Source: Lewinellaceae bacterium (GTDB lineage: Bacteria > Bacteroidota > Bacteroidia > Chitinophagales > Saprospiraceae). From it: 64,000 nt of DNA. The stretch's first letter is position 1. Every line of letters starts with the position of its first letter. Shown piece by piece: positions 35,088 to 42,850 of the stretch. A program made the translations under genes and the position numbers. The DNA lies in assembly GCA_020636095.1 (NCBI GenBank), contig JACJYN010000005.1, positions 558,001 to 622,000 on the forward strand. Direction: 5' to 3'. Below the pieces are notes generated by a model. The model saw nothing but the letters and a program-made list of their open reading frames with translations, was not told the origin of the DNA and did no database searches.

Positions 35088-35939
35088 TCACTTCCTCCGG
35101 CTAAACCAATTCAGCACCTTACTCACAAAATCATCATTGATGCCAAGCGCCCCTTTGACCTTGGTATAGACATTCACTGCCTGTTTATCCAGCCAGATGA
35201 AGAGCGCTTTGATACCATCGGTGGGGCGGGCCCGGTAGTTGGTGGCCCTGGCCCTTGGCGCCTTTTCCTCTTCGGTGAAATAGTAGAGGGCGATGGATTT
35301 GCGGGTCATATCCTCCGGGCATTCGATGGGGTCGGGCAGGCCGTGGAAGGAATCCTCGTCGGTATTGAAGATAGCGCAGCGGTTGAATACCGGGCTGATC
35401 TTCTGCACGCAGGCTTTCATGTCGCGCGACCACAGTTCCAGGTCGCCCTTGTATTCCGGCAGCCAGCCCTCGTTGAGGTAAACCAGCAGGTTGACCCGCC
35501 GCCGCCAGGTGCGTTTGTGGGGATGGACGGTAAAGTCGGCGTGGATATTGAGGTAGCCGCCGCGCTGGCTCTGGTGCAGGCCGCCGCCTTCGAGGGTAGG
35601 GTCGGCTTTGAGGCCCGGGATGCCGGTCAGCTCACTGAGCGCGGCGACGAACGCGTCGGTGTTCAGCGCGGTGATCACTTCCTGGATGAAGCCGGGAATG
35701 AGATCCATCTTATTGAGCCCGTGCTTTTTTTCGTTGACGTGCACATAGTGAATCCAGCCCTGGTCTTTTACCTTTGGGAAGGCGTTCATCGCCTCCCGGG
35801 CCGCCCACCCCTCCAGAAAGTTGTCGAACTGCGCATGCGGATAAGGGGCTGCTTGCTGATAAGAAGACGCACTTTCCCGGAATTTGGTTTTCCACTTTTC
35901 CAGGTCGATGATCTGCTGTTGGGTGTCTTGTTCTACCAT
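35088..35939 (-). CDS. 2-oxoglutarate/Fe(II)-dependent oxygenase
   Basis: 283 residues from the ATG at 35939 (a TTG nine codons upstream is the alternative). The double-stranded beta-helix carries the iron ligands: His and Asp in GGYLNIHADFTVHP, the distal His in SFHGLPDPIECPEDM, and an Arg for 2-oxoglutarate in MTRKSIALYYF. VNLLVYLNEGW and GDLELW are conserved in prolyl-4-hydroxylase-like 2OG-FeII_Oxy_3 proteins. Likely hydroxylates a protein or cell-surface substrate; the substrate is unknown. Confidence 0.88.
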   Translation of the reverse strand: MVEQDTQQQIIDLEKWKTKFRESASSYQQAAPYPHAQFDNFLEGWAAREAMNAFPKVKDQGWIHYVHVNEKKHGLNKMDLIPGFIQEVITALNTDAFVAALSELTGIPGLKADPTLEGGGLHQSQRGGYLNIHADFTVHPHKRTWRRRVNLLVYLNEGWLPEYKGDLELWSRDMKACVQKISPVFNRCAIFNTDEDSFHGLPDPIECPEDMTRKSIALYYFTEEEKAPRARATNYRARPTDGIKALFIWLDKQAVNVYTKVKGALGINDDFVSKVLNWFSRRK

Positions 35940-35999
35940 TGTTATAAGCGATTGAGATTGGGGCAAAGATAAGGTTATTTAGGGGCTATGCAAGATGGG

Positions 36000-36536
36000 C
36001 TATTTCCCATATTTCCATTGCCGGAAGAATTCCCAGACGACGATGCCCAGGCAAACCGAAATATTCAGCGAGTGTTTGGTGCCGAACTGAGGCACCTCAA
36101 TACAACCGTCGACCACTGCCATAGCTTCTTCACTGACACCCTGCACTTCGTTGCCGAACACCAGGGCGTACTTTTGCCCTTCTTCCACCTGAACTTCCTG
36201 CAACCAGGTGCGCTGGTCCGCCTGTTCAACCGCCAGCACCCGGTAACCTTGCTCCTGGAGATGGCGGATGGCAGGCGCCACCTCCTTTTCATAAGCCCAC
36301 TCCACCGAATCGGTGGCTCCAATGGCCGTTTTCAGGATTTCCCGGTGGGGTGGCGTGGCGGTGATGCCGCAGAGTACGATTTTCTCCAATGCAAAGGCGT
36401 CGGCCGTGCGGAAGGCGGAGCCCACATTGAGGGCGGAGCGGATGTTGTCGAGCACCAGTACAGCCGGCGCTTTTTCCCGGGCTTTGAAGTCGGCAACGCT
36501 GAGGCGGTTGAGTTCTTTCAGGCTGAGTTTTCGCAT
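36000..36536 (-). CDS. SpoU/TrmH-family RNA 2'-O-methyltransferase
   Basis: 178-residue SPOUT methyltransferase. Motif 1 is VLDNIRSALNVGSAFRTADA, motif 2 is ALVFGNEVQGVSEEA, and motif 3, which forms the SAM-binding knot, is IEVPQFGTKHSLNISVCLGI. Similar length to TrmL and TrmH proteins. The RNA target (tRNA or 23S rRNA) cannot be settled from sequence. Confidence 0.9.
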   Translation of the reverse strand: MRKLSLKELNRLSVADFKAREKAPAVLVLDNIRSALNVGSAFRTADAFALEKIVLCGITATPPHREILKTAIGATDSVEWAYEKEVAPAIRHLQEQGYRVLAVEQADQRTWLQEVQVEEGQKYALVFGNEVQGVSEEAMAVVDGCIEVPQFGTKHSLNISVCLGIVVWEFFRQWKYGK

Positions 36537-36651
36537 GCCGCAAAGGTAAGGTATGTTGTGGAAATTGCAGGATGGATGTAGAAAGGATCATACCCTGCCA
36601 CCAATTTGATCCTTACAGAATACTTCAATAATGATTATCTTACCCCAATTA

Positions 36652-36814
36652 AGAGCGTGTTGGGGATTTACTTTTGATGTCGAAAATGAGCAGATTTTGG
36701 TTCTCAGGAAGCCATTTTTGAGCCGCATAGCATCGCTACGTGGCGAAAAAATGGCGAAATGAGGTTCAAAAGATGCACATTTGCAGGCCAAAGGGTAAAT
36801 CCCCAACACGCTCT
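36652..36814. repeat. 163-bp MITE-like element with perfect 20-bp terminal inverted repeats
   Basis: AGAGCGTGTTGGGGATTTAC (36652-36671) is exactly complementary to 36795-36814. The centre has CATAGC-ATC-GCTACGTGG, the TAGC..GCTA core seen in other elements here. It lies in the divergent gap before the ABC exporter and makes that gene look longer: a spurious start at 36759 falls inside it. Confidence 0.85.
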
Positions 36815-36839
36815 AAAGCCTAATAACCGGGGTTTACAA

Positions 36840-39038
36840 ATGCTCGACCGTTTTCCACATTATTACCAACTCGACTTTATGGACTGTGGCCCTGCCTGTC
36901 TGCGGATGGTGGCAAAGCACTATGGAAAGAGCTACTCCCTTCAGTACCTGCGGGAACACAGTTACATCAGCCGGGAAGGAGTTTCCCTGCGGGGTATCAT
37001 CGAAGCGGCTGAGCATATCGGCCTGCGCACCCTGCCGGTCAAATTGCCCTTTGACGGGAAGAGCCAGGGCCAGTCTTTTTTCGTGGACGCTCCACTGCCC
37101 AGTATCGTTCATTGGCGACAGCAGCACTTTGTGGTGGTTTATAAGATCAGCAGGAGATATATCTGGATAGCTGATCCCAATTCGGGGAAATTTAAGCTGG
37201 ATCACGAAACTTTCCGGAAGTACTGGCAGGGAGACGGGGAGCAGGGCATCGCCTTATTGCTGGAGCCTACGCCTGAATTCTACAAAAAAGGAGGCCAACG
37301 GGAGCCGCGCGCCAATTATTTGTTTCTGACGACCTACCTGAAGCCCTATCGCCGGTATTTTATCCAATTGATGATCGGGCTTTTCCTGGGCAGCGTTTTC
37401 CAGCTGATATTTCCTTTTCTTACCCAGGCGATCGTCGATATAGGGATTCAAAACCAGAACATCGGGTTCATCTACCTGATCCTGATTGCCCAGCTGATGC
37501 TGTTCCTGGGGCAAACCTCGGTTACGGTGATCCAGAACTGGCTGTTGCTTCATATTGGAACCCGGATCAATGTTTCCCTGATCTCCGATTTTTTAGCCAA
37601 GCTCATGAAGCTGCCCATCGGATACTTCGACGCCAAAATGGTAGGCGACCTGCTGCAGCGCATTGCCGACCAGGACCGCATCGAGGCCTTCCTCACCAGT
37701 TCGGCCCTGAATTTTATTTTTTCCGCCTTCAACCTGCTGGTTTTTGGGATGGTCCTCCTGATCTATGATTTCCGCATCTTTCTGATCTTCCTGATTGCCA
37801 GTATATTGTACGTATTATGGATTTTTGTTTTTCTGCGACGGCGGAAAGAAATCGACTACCATCGCTTCCAGGAGTTGTCCTATCATCAGAACACGCTGAT
37901 TGAGCTGATTCAGGGCATGCAGGAGATCAAACTGCAAAACAGTGGCCGCAAACGGCGCTGGCAGTGGTCAGATATTCAGGCCAGGTTGTTTGGCATCAAT
38001 CTGCAATCCCTGGCCATCGATCAGTATCAGAATGCCGGCGGCTCTTTTATCACCCAACTTAAGGACATCCTGATCACTTTTCTAACCGCCAAACTGGTTA
38101 TCGACGGAGAGATTACCCTGGGGATGATGCTGGCCGTTCAGTTTATCATTGGGCAGTTGAACGTTCCCCTTCGGCAAATGATCACCTTTATCCGTACCGG
38201 GCAGGACGCCAAGATCAGCCTGGAGCGCCTTTGGGAAATACAGAATTTAAAGGCCGAAGAAGAGGATACGCCCTTCAGCGCCACCAGCTTCCCTTCTGAG
38301 CAGAGAGACATCAGGGTGGAGGGCCTCAGTTTTCAATACAACAAACTGGCGGATTTAGTACTCAAAGATATCAGCCTGCACATTCCTGAGGGAAAGGTGA
38401 CGGCCATCGTAGGCGCAAGTGGAAGTGGAAAAACGACGCTGGTCAAATTATTACTCGGGTTTTACCCACCGGGGCAGGGCAGCATCAAAGCCTGTGGCCT
38501 GCCGTTATCCAATATCAACAAGGCCTTCTGGCGCAGCCAGTGCGGGGCGGTTATGCAGGACGGCTATATCTTTTCCGACACCATCGCCAACAACATTGCC
38601 GAAAGTGCGGAACAAGTGGATAAACAGCGGTTGGTGCAGGCGGTGGAAACCGCCAATATCCGGGCGTATATCGAATCGCTGCCCCTGAGTTACAATACGA
38701 TGATCGGAGCAAAAGGCAATGGTATCAGCCAGGGCCAGCGGCAACGCATATTGATAGCCCGGGCGGTGTATAAAGACCCCGAATTTCTGTTTTTTGATGA
38801 AGCGACCAATGCGTTGGATGCCCGAAATGAAAAAACCATCGTTCACAATCTGGAACAATTCTTCCGGGGGAAAACAGTGGTTGTCGTGGCCCACCGCCTG
38901 AGCACCGTGAAAAATGCCGATCAGATCGTCGTGCTGGAGAATGGCGAGGTGGTGGAAAAAGGCGCCCACCAGGAACTCATAGAGAAGAAGGGGGCTTATT
39001 ACGAATTGATCCGGGACCAGTTGGAACTGGGGGCGTGA
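36840..39038 (+). CDS. Peptidase-containing ABC exporter (C39 peptidase, ABC-TM, ATPase)
   Basis: 732-residue bacteriocin-type transporter that cleaves a double-glycine leader and exports the peptide. The true start is the ATG at 36840 (MLDRFPHYYQLDF). Residues 1-130 are a C39 peptidase with Cys16 in FMDCGPACLRMV, His near 96 in QQHFVVVYKI and Asp in WIADPNSG. Six helices follow (for example YFIQLMIGLFLGSVFQLIF), then the ATPase: Walker A VGASGSGKTTLVKLLLGF near 526, signature ISQGQRQRILIARA near 630, Walker B FLFFDEATNALD near 650, and the switch His in VVVAHRLSTV. The HlyD partner is immediately downstream. No leader-peptide gene was seen nearby. Confidence 0.93.
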   Translation: MLDRFPHYYQLDFMDCGPACLRMVAKHYGKSYSLQYLREHSYISREGVSLRGIIEAAEHIGLRTLPVKLPFDGKSQGQSFFVDAPLPSIVHWRQQHFVVVYKISRRYIWIADPNSGKFKLDHETFRKYWQGDGEQGIALLLEPTPEFYKKGGQREPRANYLFLTTYLKPYRRYFIQLMIGLFLGSVFQLIFPFLTQAIVDIGIQNQNIGFIYLILIAQLMLFLGQTSVTVIQNWLLLHIGTRINVSLISDFLAKLMKLPIGYFDAKMVGDLLQRIADQDRIEAFLTSSALNFIFSAFNLLVFGMVLLIYDFRIFLIFLIASILYVLWIFVFLRRRKEIDYHRFQELSYHQNTLIELIQGMQEIKLQNSGRKRRWQWSDIQARLFGINLQSLAIDQYQNAGGSFITQLKDILITFLTAKLVIDGEITLGMMLAVQFIIGQLNVPLRQMITFIRTGQDAKISLERLWEIQNLKAEEEDTPFSATSFPSEQRDIRVEGLSFQYNKLADLVLKDISLHIPEGKVTAIVGASGSGKTTLVKLLLGFYPPGQGSIKACGLPLSNINKAFWRSQCGAVMQDGYIFSDTIANNIAESAEQVDKQRLVQAVETANIRAYIESLPLSYNTMIGAKGNGISQGQRQRILIARAVYKDPEFLFFDEATNALDARNEKTIVHNLEQFFRGKTVVVVAHRLSTVKNADQIVVLENGEVVEKGAHQELIEKKGAYYELIRDQLELGA

Positions 39039-39094
39039 TTGGAGTTGACGGTTGCCCGTTGTCTTTTGTTTGTTGTCCGAACCAACGAAAAAAC

Positions 39095-40414
39095 ATGCCT
39101 GAAAAAAAAGAAGATACCATTTTCGATGAGCTCACCCTCAATAGCGAGCGGGAAGAAATACAACGTATCCTGGGCTATCCACCCGGCTGGTCTCTGCGGT
39201 GGGGCATTACTGCCGTGCTGGTGGCGGTAGTGATTTTTTTGGGTATTGGCTGGCTGGTTAAATATCCGGATGTCATTACGGCAAGAGTGGTGATCCTAAC
39301 GGAAAACCCGCCGGTCCGCCTGGTGGCTCGCCGCAGCGGAAAGATCAGCCAATTGCGGGTGGCGGACAAGCAATCGGTGGAACCGGGCCAGTTGATTGCC
39401 GTATTGGAAAATACGGCTGTGCTGAAAGACGTATATACCCTGGAAAACCTGTTGGAAAAGGAACAAAATGGAGCAGGGCTGGCGAAGCTTTTGGACATGC
39501 CGCTGCCGGAAGCCCTTCAACTGGGCGAGGTGCAGAATACGTACGCAAACTTTCAGCAGGCCCTAAAGGATTTTCAGTTCTTCGAACGACAACAAAGCGC
39601 GTTCGCTCAGATTGCTTCCCTGGAGCAGCAAATCCAATACCTGGAGGGCTTGAACGGTTCCCTGGAGCAGCAGGAACTCACTCTTGTCCGCGAGGTAGAG
39701 ATCGCCCAAAGGAGCTTTACCCGCAATCAGGGGTTGCTGAAATCGGGCGCTATCAGCCAACTGGAGCTCGAGCAATCCGAAACAAACTACCTGCAGTATC
39801 GTCGCCAGTTGGAAAGCCTGCAATCGCAGGTGCTGAACAACCAACTTCAGGCGGAGCAATTCAAATCCCGGATCATTGGCCTGCGGCAGGCCCGGAGTAG
39901 CCAGAGCATGGAAAAAGAACTCGCCGCCCGGGAGGCCCTGGAGCGCCTGAAAAGCGAATTAGGGCAATGGAAACAAACCTACCTCATTACCAGCCCGATC
40001 GCCGGGCGCCTTTCCCTTTCCCGCATCTGGAGCCCTCACCAGTTTGTACAGGCGAATGAAGAGGTGGCTACCGTCGTGCCCGGCGCCGGATCGGGAGACA
40101 TTATCGCCCGGGGCTTCCTTCCCATTCCCGGCTCGGGGAAGGTCCAAACCGATATGCGGGCCAACATCCGGCTCGATGGCTACCCCTATCAGGAATACGG
40201 CGTACTGCCTGGCCGTGTCAGCAGCATCGCCCTGGCGCCTGAACAGGAAACCTTGCTTTTGCAAATAGACCTGCCCGATAGCCTGATCACCGCCTACGGC
40301 CGCACCATCCCCTTCACGCAGGAGCTTTCCGGCAACGCCCGCATCATCACCGAAGACCGGCGCATCCTGGACCGGGTTTTTGATCGACTCCTCAGTTTGC
40401 TTAAGAACAATTGA
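39095..40414 (+). CDS. HlyD-family periplasmic adaptor of the peptide exporter
   Basis: 439 residues from the ATG at 39095; an upstream ATG at 39035 overlaps the exporter's stop (ATGA) and is a possible alternative with 20 extra residues. A cytosolic start (KKEDTIFDELTLNS) precedes one membrane helix (ITAVLVAVVIFLGIGWLVKY), a biotinyl-lipoyl/beta-barrel region (PVRLVARRSGKISQLRVADK), a long coiled coil (residues about 140-290, QSAFAQIASLEQQIQYLEGL) and a second barrel part (YLITSPIAGRLSLSRIWSPH). It links the inner-membrane exporter to an outer-membrane channel, which is not encoded here. Followed by a terminator at 40470. Confidence 0.92.
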   Translation: MPEKKEDTIFDELTLNSEREEIQRILGYPPGWSLRWGITAVLVAVVIFLGIGWLVKYPDVITARVVILTENPPVRLVARRSGKISQLRVADKQSVEPGQLIAVLENTAVLKDVYTLENLLEKEQNGAGLAKLLDMPLPEALQLGEVQNTYANFQQALKDFQFFERQQSAFAQIASLEQQIQYLEGLNGSLEQQELTLVREVEIAQRSFTRNQGLLKSGAISQLELEQSETNYLQYRRQLESLQSQVLNNQLQAEQFKSRIIGLRQARSSQSMEKELAAREALERLKSELGQWKQTYLITSPIAGRLSLSRIWSPHQFVQANEEVATVVPGAGSGDIIARGFLPIPGSGKVQTDMRANIRLDGYPYQEYGVLPGRVSSIALAPEQETLLLQIDLPDSLITAYGRTIPFTQELSGNARIITEDRRILDRVFDRLLSLLKNN

Positions 40415-40469
40415 TTGGCTATCAATACTTTGTATCCTATTTGGTCCTTTCAGGCTATAAAATAGCTTT

Positions 40470-40500
40470 GGACAGCAGCCTGTCTACTGTCCTTTTTTTT
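40470..40500 (+). terminator. Intrinsic terminator after the exporter operon
   Basis: GGACAG...CTGTCC stem (40470-40475 and 40487-40492) with an 11-base loop, followed by eight T. Plus-strand orientation, 55 bp after the HlyD stop. Confidence 0.75.
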
Positions 40501-40584
40501 TCCTACAGATGCAAGTAATTTTACCATAGTCCTTTTACACGCGCCCAATATCAGGGTTATAGTGATCCAGACTTCGCCCTTCGA

Positions 40585-41268
40585 ATGTATCAGTATGCTT
40601 ATCGTATCAAGGACCGGTATGGTAAGTTAGCGGTAGCTTTGGCGATTTTCACGGATGCCAACCGCCAGCATCACTATTCAGAATACCAGGAATCCTTTTG
40701 GGGAACCAGAATCCATTATCAATTCCATACGTTTATACTGATGGATCACGAACCCCATGCATTGCGCCGATCACGAAATCTTTTTAGTTTGGTGGTCGAA
40801 GTAGCTCACCAGGAACTGAGCCTAAAAAATAAAGGGGATGACCACCGCCTCGACATAAAAATGAAGCTGGTGCGCCGCTTGCTACAATTGAAGATTGAAA
40901 GAAGGAAAATCAGGAAATTACTCAACTTTATTAAGTTTTATATCTCCTTTGATGAAGACGATTTTTTCCATAAATTTGAAAAGAACATTCAACAACTAAC
41001 AAAATCAAGAGAAGCTATGGGTATTGAAGAGGCTATATTGCAGGAATTTAAAGAAAGAGGCCTCAAAGAAGGGCGCGAAGAAGGGCGCAAACAAGGGCGC
41101 GAAGAGGGTCTGGAGCAGGGTTTGGAAAAAGGGCGTGAAGAAAGTATTCGTCTCGTCGTATCCCGCGCCTGGAAGAAAGATATGCCAGTGGAAATGATCG
41201 CCGACCTGGTAGGTTTACCCGTGGAAAAAGTGGAGGCTATTATTCTTGAGTTGACGGATAAAGAGTAG
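40585..41268 (+). CDS. Rpn-family / PD-(D/E)XK protein, 5'-truncated
   Basis: 227 residues resembling the C-terminal part of Rpn recombination-promoting nuclease or DUF4351-type proteins: MYQYAYRIKDRYGKLAVALAIF, then FHTFILMD, a basic helical region and the tail KEGREEGRKQGREEGLEQGL with its repeated charged helix. In relatives the catalytic E-x-Q strand and QGYxDxDF precede this segment. The same codons continue upstream of the ATG as QGYSDPDFALR, but VLLH lies in another frame, so the N-terminal nuclease core is frameshifted. Either a pseudogene or an incomplete copy. Convergent with the glycosyltransferase 14 bp away. Confidence 0.65.
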   Translation: MYQYAYRIKDRYGKLAVALAIFTDANRQHHYSEYQESFWGTRIHYQFHTFILMDHEPHALRRSRNLFSLVVEVAHQELSLKNKGDDHRLDIKMKLVRRLLQLKIERRKIRKLLNFIKFYISFDEDDFFHKFEKNIQQLTKSREAMGIEEAILQEFKERGLKEGREEGRKQGREEGLEQGLEKGREESIRLVVSRAWKKDMPVEMIADLVGLPVEKVEAIILELTDKE

Positions 41269-41281
41269 TGTGTAAGGCTGA

Positions 41282-42703
41282 TTATTCCACCCGTCGGTAT
41301 AACACTACTTTTACCCCACCTTTTCTCCATCTTTTTTCTACCCGCCATTCTTTCTCTAGGCGCTGTATCTCTTCATCACTAAAGTCATTCATGACATTGG
41401 AATAGAAAATATAGAAATCGGCAGACAGGTCTTTTTCTTTCAATCCACGCACTTCATCGTTCAGCTCTTTATACTTCAGTGGGCCGATCTCCGGGAAGGC
41501 CGTTCCCACCGATTCTAACGGAATATTTTGTTCGTCGAGGTAGTCCAGCATCTGCCGGCGCAGGCTGTAATAGGGCAGATGGGCAAGGGTGGAATCCCAG
41601 CCCTGAGAAATGGTGTCCGGATAAATCCAGAGGTTGCCGGCCAGCAAACCGGCAAAGGCTACGCCAAAGAGCAGGTGGCGGAGGCGGGTGGTAAGCGAAG
41701 TATGCACCAGGGTGGTGTAGAACAGGATAGCGATAGATAAAAATACGGGCAGCAGATAGCGGTGGCCGTGTAAGCCCCGGTAAGCCAGGAAAGTGATGCT
41801 GAGTAAAGGCAGAGTAATAGCCAGTAACCAGAAGGCCTGTCTGATCTTTTCATTGTCGCCCGGGGCGCCACTTTTCCATTGCCGGTAAAACAGCCACCCC
41901 AGCGATAACCAAATGAACAGCCGTCCGTAATCGAGCATCCGCCAGGCCAGGACCAGCATGTTTTTGAGTAACCCCTGAATCCCCACTTGCTCAAAGCTGG
42001 GCGCCCAGGGCATAGCTTCGTCGTAACCGATCCACCCCTTCTGGTGATAGTGGTAAGCCAGAAAAGAGAGGGCCAACAGCCCGCTGGGAATGTAAGGTAG
42101 AGCCTGGCGAACGGGGGCCGTCCAGCTCTTCGTCCAGTTGACGGCCAGGCCGAAAAGGTAGAGGGCCACCACCACCATCATCCCCCGGGTGCTTACGGCC
42201 GCCAGCACCATAGCCCCCAGTATCTGCGCTCCGCTTTGCCCACGGAGTACACCGTACAGCACCAACAGGAAGCAGCAGGACAGTACAATATCCGGGCTGA
42301 CAAGCACGGCCTGCCCCGCCACCACCGGATCGGCGGCCACGAGCAGGGCCAGCATCCAGCTGTTTTCTCTTCCTCCAAAGTAGTCTCCAATACGGAAGGC
42401 CAAAAGCACCATACCCAGCAGAAAGGGCAGCATGGCCAGGTGGCTCGCCGCCAGGCTTTTGCCAAACAATTTCCACACCAACGCCAGATACATGCCAAAG
42501 GCAGGCGGGTGGCCACTGTCGATCTCATCCGGTAAGAGCAGGTGCCGAAAATTATTTTCGTAGTACCAATGGGCGTGCTTGGAGCCCAACTGTATGGTGT
42601 CCCAGAAAAAGGCGTGATGCCGCACCATAATGGTGGCCAGGCAAGCCAGCAGGAGCAGAGCCCCAAGTGTAATATTTCGGGTGGATAGGTAAGAATGCCT
42701 CAT
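41282..42703 (-). CDS. GT-C glycosyltransferase (PMT/ArnT-like)
   Basis: 473-residue polytopic membrane protein. After helix 1 comes the loop FFWDTIQLGSKHAHWYYENN and LLPDEIDSGHPPAFGMYLAL, in which DEIDSGHPP is the acidic/histidine catalytic loop seen in dolichyl-phosphate-type transferases. About ten helices follow (for example MLPFLLGMVLLAFRIGDYFG, LSCCFLLVLYGVLRG). The C-terminal soluble part contains DYLDEQNIPLESVGTAFPEI. Substrate unknown. Between a tandem-hairpin region and the Rpn remnant. Confidence 0.8.
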   Translation of the reverse strand: MRHSYLSTRNITLGALLLLACLATIMVRHHAFFWDTIQLGSKHAHWYYENNFRHLLLPDEIDSGHPPAFGMYLALVWKLFGKSLAASHLAMLPFLLGMVLLAFRIGDYFGGRENSWMLALLVAADPVVAGQAVLVSPDIVLSCCFLLVLYGVLRGQSGAQILGAMVLAAVSTRGMMVVVALYLFGLAVNWTKSWTAPVRQALPYIPSGLLALSFLAYHYHQKGWIGYDEAMPWAPSFEQVGIQGLLKNMLVLAWRMLDYGRLFIWLSLGWLFYRQWKSGAPGDNEKIRQAFWLLAITLPLLSITFLAYRGLHGHRYLLPVFLSIAILFYTTLVHTSLTTRLRHLLFGVAFAGLLAGNLWIYPDTISQGWDSTLAHLPYYSLRRQMLDYLDEQNIPLESVGTAFPEIGPLKYKELNDEVRGLKEKDLSADFYIFYSNVMNDFSDEEIQRLEKEWRVEKRWRKGGVKVVLYRRVE

Positions 42704-42720
42704 TAGGTAGGAATAGAATG

Positions 42721-42830
42721 GGGTGAGAGGTGGAGGTGTGATATAGTGAGGTAGTGATATGGAGATGTGGTGATATCACAACATCACCACATCTCCACAT
42801 CACCACATCTCCACATCTCCACCTCACATC
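42721..42830. repeat. Tandem/inverted repeats between pyrG and a glycosyltransferase
   Basis: GGAGATGTGGTGAT (near 42761) is complementary to ATCACCACATCTCC (near 42783), and both sides are extended by further GATGTGG/CCACATC units. It would fold into a long hairpin in the 147-bp gap. Confidence 0.75.
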
Positions 42831-42850
42831 GGCGTCCGGCCAAAATATAT

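Noticed and set aside
40585..41268. Rpn gene as a complete transposase
   Set aside because: The N-terminal nuclease motifs are missing or out of frame.
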